From contig WGMB01000005.1 in NCBI GenBank assembly GCA_016125275.1, positions 253,001 to 317,000 on the forward strand: DNA of 64,000 nucleotides, written 5' to 3'. This stretch comes from Acidobacteriota bacterium (GTDB taxonomy: Bacteria > Acidobacteriota > Terriglobia > Bryobacterales > UBA6623). A program made the translations under genes and the position numbers. The notes under the pieces are model-generated. The model had not been told where the DNA came from and searched no databases. It worked only from the letters and a program-made list of their open reading frames with translations. Below are positions 1 through 8,376 of the stretch, piece after piece (position 1 is the first letter of the stretch; each line of letters opens with the position of its first letter).

Positions 1-1238
1 AGATTCCGCGTCTGCCAGTACCAGTAGGAAAACCGTAGCTCGTTGATGAGGTTCGGCCGAAGCACGCTCGACAGCGACCCGACGCTCTGGTCGACCCAGT
101 TCGAGCTGGCGCTCCAGTTCGACGGCAGATTGCCCTGACCGCTGGGCGGCAGAAAGCTCTCGTTGCCGTCGTGCGTGTAGCGCACGAACGCCATGTTGCG
201 GTCGTTCAGGCGGAAGTCGAACCGGGCGCTCACGTGGTTGCTGTCGTACGGGCTCGGAAAGATTCCGCCGAAGCTCGCGAAGTCCGGCGACCGCGGCTGG
301 ACTGTCGACACGCCGTCCTGATTGTTCCGCTCGAAGTTCGTGAAGAAGAACAGCCGGTCCTTCACGATCGGTCCGCCAACCTGGAATCCCCATTGGCGGC
401 GCGCGAAGAACGGATCGGGATTGCTGGGCTCTCGCCGTAGGGCAGGGTACGCCGACAGATTGTGATCGCGGAAAAAGAAGAACCCGCTGCCATGAAGCTC
501 GTTGCCGCCTGAGCGCGTCACGACGTTCACCGCGCCCGCCCCGGTTAGGCCAGTTGCCAGATCGAAGTTGACCGTCTGGATTTGAAACTCCTGCACGACC
601 TCCTGTGAGGAGTTCTGGGGAGTCCCGCCGGTCAGCGGATTGAAGACGGGGCTGCCATCCATCGTGTAGCGCGTCGCGCTGGCGGAAGCTCCGAGAACCG
701 AGACGTCGAACTGGCGCCTGAAGAACCCGGCCCTTGGCGCAGCCGTCACGCCCGGCTCCAGGATTGCCAACTGAAAGAACTCGCGTCCGTTGAGCGGCAG
801 GTTCTCAATCTGGAATCGCGAAACAACGCCGTCGACGCCGTGCCAGTCGTAGCGCAACTCCGGCAGCGAATCCAACGCCTCGACCACCTGTTCGAGCACG
901 TCGACCGAGAGCTCGACATCCACGAACGTCGTCGCGCCCGTCTGCACGACAACTCGCTTGCGAGGGTCCTGGAAGCCCTCCGCCTCAACGCTCAGCTCGT
1001 AGACGCCTGGGGGCAACAGCGGCAGGGCGAAAGTTCCTTGCTCGTCGCCGGTCGCCGACCGCTCGAGTGCGGTCGCCGTGTTTCGGGCGAGGACGTGCGC
1101 CCCGCCCACGACCGCGCCCGACGGGTCGCGAATTTCACCGGCGATTCCCCCGGCCGGTAGCTGAGCGGGCGACGGTCGCCCTCCCGCACCGAGCAGACAG
1201 CAGGCAAGAAGCAGAGCACGCAGACGACTCGCAGGCAT
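1..1238 (-). CDS. TonB-dependent receptor, Oar-like, partial (3' end off window)
   Basis: The frame stays open from an ATG at 1238 to the window edge, about 412 codons. It starts with a signal peptide (MPASRLRALLLACCLLG), then a carboxypeptidase-regulatory-like beta-sandwich at about residues 30-105 (GGIAGEIRDPSGAVVGG). A plug domain follows, with the YTMDGSPVFNPLTGG and VNVVTRSGGNELHG motifs typical of large acidobacterial outer-membrane receptors, and then the first barrel strands. A GGAGGG ribosome site lies 6-7 nt upstream. Such proteins take up oligomers or chelates across the outer membrane, but the substrate cannot be told. It diverges from the excisionase/integrase pair and may be cargo of that element. 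Confidence 0.85.
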   Translation of the reverse strand, partial: MPASRLRALLLACCLLGAGGRPSPAQLPAGGIAGEIRDPSGAVVGGAHVLARNTATALERSATGDEQGTFALPLLPPGVYELSVEAEGFQDPRKRVVVQTGATTFVDVELSVDVLEQVVEALDSLPELRYDWHGVDGVVSRFQIENLPLNGREFFQLAILEPGVTAAPRAGFFRRQFDVSVLGASASATRYTMDGSPVFNPLTGGTPQNSSQEVVQEFQIQTVNFDLATGLTGAGAVNVVTRSGGNELHGSGFFFFRDHNLSAYPALRREPSNPDPFFARRQWGFQVGGPIVKDRLFFFTNFERNNQDGVSTVQPRSPDFASFGGIFPSPYDSNHVSARFDFRLNDRNMAFVRYTHDGNESFLPPSGQGNLPSNWSASSNWVDQSVGSLSSVLRPNLINELRFSYWYWQTRN

Positions 1239-1444
1239 GAAGGCCCTCCAACAGCGTTCAGGATCGGGCGCAACCGGCCGAAAAATCGACCTTGTCTTCA
1301 TCTGAGTCCGCGAGAGCGGGAAACCTCAAACCGTCTCGTGATTTTCGATACCCAAGCGTGAGGTCGGTCCCGATCGCCCCTCCCGCAAGCTCCATCGGAC
1401 GCCAGTTCGGTTGAGACCTTGACGCCGTCTTGCCTCTGTGATGT

Positions 1445-1696
1445 GTGACAACAACGCCGACTCCTTCCGACAATCCCCAGCAGGGGCCTCTGCTGACGCT
1501 TGCCGAGGCGTCTGCCTATCTGCGGTGCTCCAAGGCCCACGTCTCCAACCTGATTCGCGGCCTCGTGCCCAACTCGCAGCCGCTCCCCGCCGTGCGGCTC
1601 GGCCGGCGCGTCTACGTCCGACGCGACTCCTTGGCGCGTTACTTGCGCGTCGTTGAGTCGCGATATGATGATGACGGCCAAGATTCGACGCCGTAG
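1445..1696 (+). CDS. excisionase-like helix-turn-helix protein
   Basis: This 83-residue protein has a MerR/excisionase-type (HTH_17) DNA-binding motif: LTLAEASAYLRCSKAHVSNL followed by a VRLGRRVYVRRDSLARYL wing. Proteins of this kind direct excision or repress integrases. The start is a GTG without a clear Shine-Dalgarno; the first turn of the HTH begins at about residue 17, so no shorter start is likely. The integrase gene starts 22 nt downstream, which supports a recombination-directionality or regulatory role. It could equally be a simple repressor of the integrase. Confidence 0.75.
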   Translation: MTTTPTPSDNPQQGPLLTLAEASAYLRCSKAHVSNLIRGLVPNSQPLPAVRLGRRVYVRRDSLARYLRVVESRYDDDGQDSTP

Positions 1697-1718
1697 ACGC
1701 ATGCAATCGGAGGAAAGC

Positions 1719-2825
1719 ATGCGAAGAAAACGGTACCAACGCGGCAGCTTGCAGCGAGTCAAGCAGGGCAGTCGCTTTATGTGGGTCGTGAAGTACTACG
1801 ACATCAACGGTCGCCGCCGCCAGACCACTCTGGGACAGGCCGCTCGAATGACCAAAGCGGAAGCTCAGATCGAGCGCGAACGGTTCATGGCGACGATCAA
1901 CGAGGACGCCGCCGAGCGATTGGCTCGGCGCGATCCGCCAATGCTCGGCGAGTTCATCGTCGGGACTTACCTTCCGTTCAAACGACGCCGGTGGAAGCTC
2001 TCGACCGCCGTCACCACGGAAGACCGAATCAGACGACACATCGTCAACGAGATCGGCGATCAGTCGATCGACAAGCTTGATCGAGGCGCTCTTCAGGAGT
2101 TGCTCGACCGCAAGGCCGAGTCGCTCAGTTTGAGCGTCATCGATCATCTCCGCTTCGATTTGCGGTCCATCTTCGAGATGGCCATCGAGGACGGGCTCAT
2201 CAATCGCAACCCCGCGCGATCCCTGTTCACAGCACGGCGGGCGCATCAAGACCCTGGTCGCATCCTGACGCGCGAGCAGGTCCTCAAGGGGCTTGCGAAT
2301 CTCGAACTGCGCGAGCGTCTCATCTGGAGGCTCGCCGTGTTCGGCGGTCTCCGCCCGGGCGAGATCTTCGGATTGCAGCGAAGGCACGTCCAGCGCAACG
2401 CTGTGAAGATCCAGCAGCGCGTCTATGCCGGCAAGGTCGATACGCCGAAGTCCAGGGCGTCATCGCGATTGGCGGCGATCCCGGCAACCCTCGCTTCGGA
2501 GATTCACGCATGGCTGGCGATGCTTCCTGCCAATCCAGAAGCGTGGCTGTTTCCGTCCGAGACGGGCCTCAGCCCAGTTCGGCCGGAGAATCTGTGGCGG
2601 CGCTGGATCGGTCCAAACCTGGAAGAGGTCGGCCTCGGCTGGGTTAATTTCCAGGTGCTTCGCCGCACCCACGCCAGCTTGGCGCACGCGGCAGGCATCG
2701 ACCCGAAGATCCGAGCCGACCAGATGGGCAACGGGATCGGAGTGAACCTGGACGAATACACGGTGACCGGGCTGGACCAGCGGACGGCCGCCGTCGAGTT
2801 GCTCGAATCATCGGTCCTTCTCTAA
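1719..2825 (+). CDS. int: tyrosine recombinase / site-specific integrase
   Basis: A phage/ICE-type tyrosine recombinase of 368 residues. It has an N-terminal arm-binding beta-sheet (VKYYDINGRRRQTTLG), a SAM-like core-binding domain and a C-terminal catalytic domain. Visible catalytic residues are Arg in GLRPGEIFGL, Lys in TPKSRASSR, Arg in FQVLRRTHASL, and the nucleophile Tyr in LDEYTV. The usual HxxR reads QVLR and the usual GH reads GN. ATG 1719 is chosen because GGAGGA lies 6 nt upstream; an in-frame ATG at 1653 would overlap the excisionase gene. The 3' end of the gene points at tRNA-Gly 55 bp away, the standard geometry of a tRNA-integrated element. Confidence 0.9.
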   Translation: MRRKRYQRGSLQRVKQGSRFMWVVKYYDINGRRRQTTLGQAARMTKAEAQIERERFMATINEDAAERLARRDPPMLGEFIVGTYLPFKRRRWKLSTAVTTEDRIRRHIVNEIGDQSIDKLDRGALQELLDRKAESLSLSVIDHLRFDLRSIFEMAIEDGLINRNPARSLFTARRAHQDPGRILTREQVLKGLANLELRERLIWRLAVFGGLRPGEIFGLQRRHVQRNAVKIQQRVYAGKVDTPKSRASSRLAAIPATLASEIHAWLAMLPANPEAWLFPSETGLSPVRPENLWRRWIGPNLEEVGLGWVNFQVLRRTHASLAHAAGIDPKIRADQMGNGIGVNLDEYTVTGLDQRTAAVELLESSVLL

Positions 2826-2841
2826 TGGAGTGTTGGAGTGT
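2826..2841. repeat. tandem TGGAGTGT repeat beside the tRNA attachment end
   Basis: Two perfect copies of TGGAGTGT follow the integrase stop codon directly. They share TGGAG with the plus-strand copy of the tRNA 3' end at 2881. They may be integrase or excisionase arm sites; this is inference from position. Confidence 0.5.
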
Positions 2842-2857
2842 TTCGCCAATTGGCGAA
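2842..2857. repeat. 16-bp perfect palindrome TTCGCCAATTGGCGAA
   Basis: A perfect dyad lies between the integrase and tRNA-Gly. It could be a recombinase or regulator site, or a short hairpin ending integrase transcription, though no T-run follows it. Confidence 0.5.
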
Positions 2858-2880
2858 TGTAGCCTAAGTTGCTGAAAACA

Positions 2881-2955
2881 TGGAGCGGGAGACGGGGATC
2901 GAACCCGCGACATTCAGCTTGGGAAGCTGACGTTCTACCACTGAACTACTCCCGC
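2881..2955 (-). tRNA. tRNA-Gly, anticodon CCC
   Basis: On the minus strand the cloverleaf is complete. The acceptor stem is GCGGGAG/CTCCCGC, the D-arm holds AGTTCAGTGGTAGAAC, and the anticodon stem is TCAGC/GCTGA around loop TTCCCAA (anticodon CCC, reading GGG). The T-arm is GCGGG-TTCGATC-CCCGT, followed by discriminator T and an encoded CCA at 2883-2881. The 3' end faces the integrase, so this gene is the probable attachment target, with the element lying to its left. Confidence 0.93.
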
Positions 2956-3003
2956 TCGCCGGGAAAAGCTTCCACTGAGTCTAGCACCGCGCCTCGGGCC
3001 GCG

Positions 3004-3531
3004 CTAGAGTCCCAGCTTCTTGGCGGTCTTACCGTCCAGCAAGCCCGTCACCGGCAAGCCTTCGTCTTGTTGGAAGCGGCGCAGCCCCGCTTCGGTCTGC
3101 GATCCTGGGATGCCGTCGATAGCGCCGTCGTAGTAGCCCTTGGCCTGCAGCTTCTTCTGCGCCTTCACCACGCGCGCGCCGCGGGCATCCTCATCGCCCG
3201 GGTCGTCGTCGCCGAAGAAGTGGGCGATCGCCTTACCGGTCGTCTTGGCCGCCTCAGCGGTCTTCTTGCCTGCCGTGGTCGCGCCGCGGCTGGTGTGCTC
3301 CACGGCTTCGCCCACGCCTACGCCGGTCCCGTCCAGGCCTGCCTCCACGCCCTTGCCGGCGGCCTTCATGCCTTTCTCGGCGCCGTCGCCGGCCTTTTCG
3401 AGCGCTTCCTTCGTCGCCTCGCCGGCCTTGTCGTGGGCGTCGGGCTTCTTGTTGTCCTTGGCAAATGTCGCTGATGGCGCGGCCGCCAGGGCCATCGCCA
3501 GCACGAGGGTTGAGCAAATTCGGTTCATCAT
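3004..3531 (-). CDS. secreted peptidoglycan-binding domain protein
   Basis: A 175-residue protein with an N-terminal signal peptide (MMNRICSTLVLAMALAAAPSATFA). A low-complexity Lys/Ala/Gly-rich helical middle follows (about residues 30-110), then a C-terminal PG_binding_1 domain (VKAQKKLQAKGYYDGAIDGI, then GLRRFQQDEGLPVTG, ending at LDGKTAKKLGL). The domain usually anchors proteins to the cell wall. No catalytic domain is present, so this is probably an envelope linker or structural protein. A GGAGG-type ribosome site precedes ATG 3531. The stop codon lies 48 bp from the tRNA 5' end, outside the likely mobile element. Confidence 0.85.
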   Translation of the reverse strand: MMNRICSTLVLAMALAAAPSATFAKDNKKPDAHDKAGEATKEALEKAGDGAEKGMKAAGKGVEAGLDGTGVGVGEAVEHTSRGATTAGKKTAEAAKTTGKAIAHFFGDDDPGDEDARGARVVKAQKKLQAKGYYDGAIDGIPGSQTEAGLRRFQQDEGLPVTGLLDGKTAKKLGL

Positions 3532-3583
3532 CGACCTCCTTGGTCCGGTCGTGGATCGCGACTTTGCTGTGTGCGCCGTACGC

Positions 3584-3799
3584 CTAGCGCCGACTCAGCC
3601 AGCCGAACAACAGGCTGAGCACAACACTCAGTAGGATCGATGTGGCAATCGGCGCATAGACGACCGTGTGCTTTCCGCGCCAGACGAAATCTCCCGGCAG
3701 CCGAAACGGTCGCCATCCGAGCTGGCTCAGCAGTATCAGCAGCAAGCCCGCTGCGGCCGTCGCCAAGCCGGCTACGACCAGAAACTTGCCGACGCCCAT
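3584..3799 (-). CDS. small membrane protein, DUF2905 family
   Basis: A 71-residue protein with two transmembrane helices: residues 5-25 (FLVVAGLATAAAGLLLILLS) and about 50-68 (PIATSILLSVVLSLLFGWL). They are separated by a conserved-looking RLPGDFVWRGKHTVVYAPIATS segment that matches the DUF2905 pattern as I know it. Function is unknown for the family. It lies 52 bp upstream of the peptidoglycan-binding gene on the same strand and may be cotranscribed with it. Confidence 0.8.
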   Translation of the reverse strand: MGVGKFLVVAGLATAAAGLLLILLSQLGWRPFRLPGDFVWRGKHTVVYAPIATSILLSVVLSLLFGWLSRR

Positions 3800-3986
3800 G
3801 CCGCTCAGCGTACCTCATGGGCGCGAGTTTGAACGGGCGCTGGGTCCGCGATCTCACTTCCGGAAGATGCTTCGCCGAAGTGCATCGTTACAGGGCGATC
3901 TGCCGGACGAGGTCTCGTCTCCGTCAATCGATAACGAGGTGGACATACCGCCGAATAAAATTTTTTGAGGCGAGCTCTTTTTGAGA

Positions 3987-4013
3987 TTGACAAACCGCGT
4001 TTCGTGTTAATAG
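3987..4013 (+). promoter_or_regulatory. candidate promoter of the TonB receptor leader
   Basis: TTGACA at 3987-3992 is followed after 15 bp by TAATAG at 4008-4013. The spacer is shorter than ideal. The surrounding 60 bp is AT-rich compared with the rest of the window. Three GTAAC units (4016, 4021, 4030) follow directly. The stretch 3800-4343 holds no protein gene; it contains this promoter, tandem repeats and a structured leader. Confidence 0.4.
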
Positions 4014-4038
4014 TTGTAACGTAACGATTGTAACCAAA

Positions 4039-4070
4039 CGAACCCGAGGGCTCGCGAACCCACGGGCTCG
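4039..4070. repeat. two tandem 16-bp imperfect palindromes, operator-like
   Basis: CGAACCCGAGGGCTCG (4039-4054) is followed with no gap by CGAACCCACGGGCTCG (4055-4070), 14 of 16 bases identical. Each unit is itself an imperfect dyad. They sit just downstream of the candidate promoter, where a repressor would bind. The cognate regulator is unknown. Confidence 0.5.
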
Positions 4071-4092
4071 GTTGTGTTGCAAGCGTTCCATA

Positions 4093-4245
4093 GAGCTGAA
4101 GCTCGCAGGTTCTTTGCGCTGATCTGTCACGGGGAAGTGACACGCTCGCGGGAGCTTTCTCCGCGAGCGGCGGAGCGTCGGACCCGATCCCGACGCGGCA
4201 TTTCAGCAGACGTCTTCATCCTCCGGGGGCTTTCTCGCGCCCCCG
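4093..4245 (+). promoter_or_regulatory. structured 5' leader with five hairpins upstream of a TonB receptor
   Basis: Five hairpins with perfect stems follow one another. They are 4093-4104 (4 bp, loop TGAA), 4125-4142 (TGTCAC/GTGACA, loop GGGGAA), 4143-4169 (CGCTCGCGG/CCGCGAGCG), 4175-4196 (GCGTCGG/CCGACGC) and 4224-4245 (CGGGGGC/GCCCCCG). Hairpins three and five share GCTTTCTC at the loop. The last stem ends 98 nt before the receptor start. No T-tract follows any stem, so these are not simple terminators. I do not recognise a known riboswitch; a cis-regulatory RNA or small RNA is possible. Confidence 0.5.
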
Positions 4246-4343
4246 CGAATGCGTTTCTTTCGGCCAGCCCGGTTGGGCGTGGTCCTGCGATAGCTGTGCT
4301 CAATAGGTGGTCCCATCACTGGGATTGGGAGGGAGAAAACGTG

Positions 4344-7300
4344 ATGCATTTTGTCCGAATCAGGGGCGTACTCTTATCCGCTGCGCTCCTTGCAGCTCTT
4401 GTCTTTGTGCCAGGCGGCGCGATCTGGGCCCAGGAAACGACCGGCGTCATTACGGGAGTCGTCACCGACCCCTCCGGTTCGTTCGTTCCTGGCGCGGACG
4501 TGACTCTCATCAACCAGGGAACGAACGTGGAGGTCGAGGCGAAGACCGGGGAAACGGGTGTCTTCGTCGTGCGCGAGCTGGTTCCCGGCCGGTACATGGT
4601 CGTCTTCGAGGCGCCGGGCTTCAAGCGCCAGGAGGTTCCCGACACTCTTCTGCTCGCCGGGAACACGCTCCGCGTCAACGCGACCCTGGAGCTCGGCGAT
4701 GTGACCGAAACGATTGTCGTCTCCGAAGGCGCCGTGCTCATCGACACGGGCAGCACGATGGTGGCGCAGAACATCACTTCGGAAGAGTTCACCCTGCTGC
4801 CGAAGAACCGCACGTTCATCGGGTCGGCCATCCTGTCGCCCTCGGTCAATACGGGCGAGCTCGAAGGCGGCTACCAGATCAACGGCGCCAGCGGCGCGGA
4901 GAACAACTACTACATCGACGGCGTTTCGGTGACCAGCGTCATCAACGGCAGCGCCCGCCAGGGGGCCCAGTTCGAGTACATCCAGGAGGTCCAGGTCAAG
5001 ACCAACGGTCTGGAAGCCGAGTACGGCGGCGCGTTGGGCGGCGTGGTCAGCGCCATTACTAAGTCCGGCGGCAACGAGTTCCACGGCCACTTGCACTCTT
5101 ACTACTACGGCAACGCCATCGCAGCCGGACCGGTCAAGCGCCTGGAGCTCAATCCGGCCGACCAGGCGACGATGAAGTACATCCAGGACGACAAGCAGTC
5201 CAACAACAACTATGAGTTCGGCGGCTCGCTCGGCGGTCCGATCGTCAAGAACAAGCTGTTCTTCTACACCGCCGCCACGCCGCGCTGGCAACGCCGCACC
5301 AACCAGTACCTGTTCAGCAACGGGACCGAACCCGGCGAGATGAGCCGCAAGCTCTACCAGCTCAACTGGTTCAACAAGGTCAACTTCAACCCGACCGACC
5401 GTATTCGCACGACCTTCACGTGGCTCTACACGCCGACGCATCTGGAGGGCTCGCTGTTCTCCTACACCGGCTTCGAGCCCAACACCAGCGCCACGTCGCT
5501 GGCCACCGCCCAGGCCAATGCCAACAACGGCTACAACCAGCCGGAACAGAGCTATACCGGGCAGGTGGACTTGTCCCTCAGCAGCACCTCGATGTTGACC
5601 ATCAAGGGCGGCCGCTACTACCTCAACTACAAGGAAATCGGCATCGAGGATTCGTCCTCCTACTGGTTCATCACGCCGTCCATCGGCGTCGACGGCGTGC
5701 CGCCGGCGCTGCAACAGGCCGCCGGCTTCACCTCGCCGAGCGCCGCCCAAACGGTGTTCGACAAGACGACCCGCACCTACATCCAGGCCGACTTCAGCAA
5801 GTTCTTCAACTTCCTCGGCCAGCACAGCATCAAAGCCGGCATTGGAACTCAGAAGAACGTCAACAGCGTTCTCTCCACCGACTACGGCGTGGACGGCCGC
5901 GTGCGCGTCTTCTGGGATTCGGCGTTCCGCGGCGACCGCGGCCAGTACGGCTACTACCTCGTGGAGGACGGCGGCACGATCGGCTCCACCGGCGCCCACC
6001 TCGACAACATGTACATCCAGGACCAGTGGCGCGTGCTGCCGCGGTTGACGTTGAGCCTGGGCCTGCGGACGGAGCGGGAGACGATCCCGTCGTTCCGCCG
6101 CGACGTGCAGGACATCGCCTTCAAGTTCGGCTTCCAAGACAAGCTGTCGCCGCGCCTCGGCGCCAGTTGGGACGTCCTGGGCAACGGCAAGGTCAAGGTT
6201 TCCGGCTTCTGGGGCCGCTTCTACGACTGGACCAAGTACGACTTGGCGCGCGGCACCTTCGGCGGCCAGAAGTGGAACATCTACTACCGTTCCCTGGACT
6301 CGCTGGCGCCCTTTGTCGACCCCGGCGATCCCAAGACCTGGACCATCAATCTGAACAACATGCCCGGCCGCAACTTGTGGACCACGGGCGAGTACCGCGA
6401 CCTGCGCATCCCCGGCTTCGATCTGCTGGACCCGAACGTCAAGCCGATGAGCGCGGACATGGTGCACCTCGGCGTGGAGTGGGAGGTGGCCCGCCAGACG
6501 ATCTTCACCGCCCGCTATGCCCGCAACCACCTCAACCGGACCATCGAGGACCTCGGCGCTCTCGATGACGGCGGCAACGAGGTCTACTACTACGGCAACC
6601 CGGGAGAAGGACGGTTCAAGATCTTCCCCGCTTCCGGCGCCACCTGCGTGGTGGAAGTCAGCGGCGCCTGCGGCTTCCCGATGCCCAAGGCGACGCGCGA
6701 CTACAACGCCATGGTGCTGCAGCTCAGCCGCCGCTATCAAAACGGCTGGTTCGGAACCATCAGCTACGTCTACAGCAAGCTTTACGGCAACTATGCCGGG
6801 CTGCAGTCCACCGATGAGATCCGCGCTCCCACCATCGGCTCCTCGTTCAGCGGCGACCAGCAGTTCGGCGGGCAGAGCTACCGGCCGGGCGGCAACGCCA
6901 ACCGCTACTTCGACCTCGACGAGATCCTCTATGACGCGCACGGCAACGTCGGCAACGAGGGGCGCCTGCCCACTGACCGGCCGCACGTGGTGAAGCTGTA
7001 CGGCGGCAAGAACTTCAAGTTCGGGACCGAGATCGGCGGCTTCTTCCGCGCCATGAGCGGCACGCCGGTCACCACGCAGGTTTGGACCGTCAACAACATT
7101 CCGGTCTACGTGGAAGGGCGCGGCGACGCAGGCCGCACGCCGTTCTTCACGCAGACGGACCTGATGGTGGCCCACACCTTCAGCCTGGGAGAGACCAAGA
7201 AGCTGCGCTTCGAGTTCAACCTCGACAATCTGTTCATCCAGAAGACGTCGATGTTCCAGTTCCAGGACTACAACAAGCAGGAGCGCGGCGACTCGTCCGA

Positions 7301-7460
7301 GATCAACCTGATCAACACGGACTTGTCGAAGGGCTTCGACTGGCAGCAGATGGTGGCGAACACGAGCGACGGCTCGTTCGCGGTCGACCCTCGCTATCTG
7401 CAAAGCGCCTTGTTCAACCCGGGCTTCTCGGGCCGCTTCCTCGTCAAGTTCATCTTCTGA
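4344..7460 (+). CDS. TonB-dependent receptor, Oar-like, full length
   Basis: A 1038-residue outer-membrane receptor. It has a signal peptide (residues 1-26, ending AIWAQ), a carboxypeptidase-regulatory-like domain at about 28-115 (TTGVITGVVTDPSGSFVPGA), and a plug at about 140-240 (NNYYIDGVSVTSVINGSARQ, SAITKSGGNEFHGH). A large aromatic-rich barrel follows and ends in a terminal Phe (GRFLVKFIF), the usual outer-membrane insertion signal. ATG 4344 is chosen for the GGGAGGGAG ribosome site just upstream and the signal peptide; a GTG at 4341 is equally possible. The energy for uptake would come from the ExbB/ExbD/TonB-type system, for which the tol cluster at 10227 is one candidate. The substrate is unknown. 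Expression may be set by the structured leader. Confidence 0.93.
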   Translation: MHFVRIRGVLLSAALLAALVFVPGGAIWAQETTGVITGVVTDPSGSFVPGADVTLINQGTNVEVEAKTGETGVFVVRELVPGRYMVVFEAPGFKRQEVPDTLLLAGNTLRVNATLELGDVTETIVVSEGAVLIDTGSTMVAQNITSEEFTLLPKNRTFIGSAILSPSVNTGELEGGYQINGASGAENNYYIDGVSVTSVINGSARQGAQFEYIQEVQVKTNGLEAEYGGALGGVVSAITKSGGNEFHGHLHSYYYGNAIAAGPVKRLELNPADQATMKYIQDDKQSNNNYEFGGSLGGPIVKNKLFFYTAATPRWQRRTNQYLFSNGTEPGEMSRKLYQLNWFNKVNFNPTDRIRTTFTWLYTPTHLEGSLFSYTGFEPNTSATSLATAQANANNGYNQPEQSYTGQVDLSLSSTSMLTIKGGRYYLNYKEIGIEDSSSYWFITPSIGVDGVPPALQQAAGFTSPSAAQTVFDKTTRTYIQADFSKFFNFLGQHSIKAGIGTQKNVNSVLSTDYGVDGRVRVFWDSAFRGDRGQYGYYLVEDGGTIGSTGAHLDNMYIQDQWRVLPRLTLSLGLRTERETIPSFRRDVQDIAFKFGFQDKLSPRLGASWDVLGNGKVKVSGFWGRFYDWTKYDLARGTFGGQKWNIYYRSLDSLAPFVDPGDPKTWTINLNNMPGRNLWTTGEYRDLRIPGFDLLDPNVKPMSADMVHLGVEWEVARQTIFTARYARNHLNRTIEDLGALDDGGNEVYYYGNPGEGRFKIFPASGATCVVEVSGACGFPMPKATRDYNAMVLQLSRRYQNGWFGTISYVYSKLYGNYAGLQSTDEIRAPTIGSSFSGDQQFGGQSYRPGGNANRYFDLDEILYDAHGNVGNEGRLPTDRPHVVKLYGGKNFKFGTEIGGFFRAMSGTPVTTQVWTVNNIPVYVEGRGDAGRTPFFTQTDLMVAHTFSLGETKKLRFEFNLDNLFIQKTSMFQFQDYNKQERGDSSEINLINTDLSKGFDWQQMVANTSDGSFAVDPRYLQSALFNPGFSGRFLVKFIF

Positions 7461-7483
7461 CGCCGACCGGCGCCGGAATCGCC

Positions 7484-7519
7484 AAGGGCGGCCTCCCGGG
7501 AGGCCGCCCTTGTTCTTTC
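7484..7519 (+). terminator. rho-independent terminator after the TonB receptor
   Basis: A perfect 28-bp palindrome at 7484-7511 has half-sites AAGGGCGGCCTCCC and GGGAGGCCGCCCTT. It is followed by GTTCTTTC. It lies between the convergent receptor and cysQ genes and may stop transcription from either side. Confidence 0.8.
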
Positions 7520-7542
7520 GAAGCAGAAAAAGAGCCCGGCGG

Positions 7543-8328
<786 letters not shown>

Positions 8329-8376
8329 TCGGGTGGATCCAGGGGGACGGCAAGGCTCCAGCGCCGGACATCGCGC

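Noticed and set aside
1653-1718. Upstream start of the integrase
   Set aside because: It would overlap the excisionase gene and has no ribosome site, while ATG 1719 has GGAGGA at the right distance.
1719-2825. Integrase judged inactive because HxxR reads QVLR
   Set aside because: Arg, Lys and Tyr are present and I recall the QVLRRTHASL form in other intact integrases, so this is not sufficient to call a pseudogene.
4093-4245. Cobalamin riboswitch ahead of the TonB receptor
   Set aside because: The conserved B12-box and core sequences were looked for and not found.
4074-4343. N-terminal extension of the TonB receptor
   Set aside because: The signal peptide begins at 4344 after a GGGAGGGAG site; the upstream part is basic, unlike a signal or domain, and overlaps the hairpin leader.
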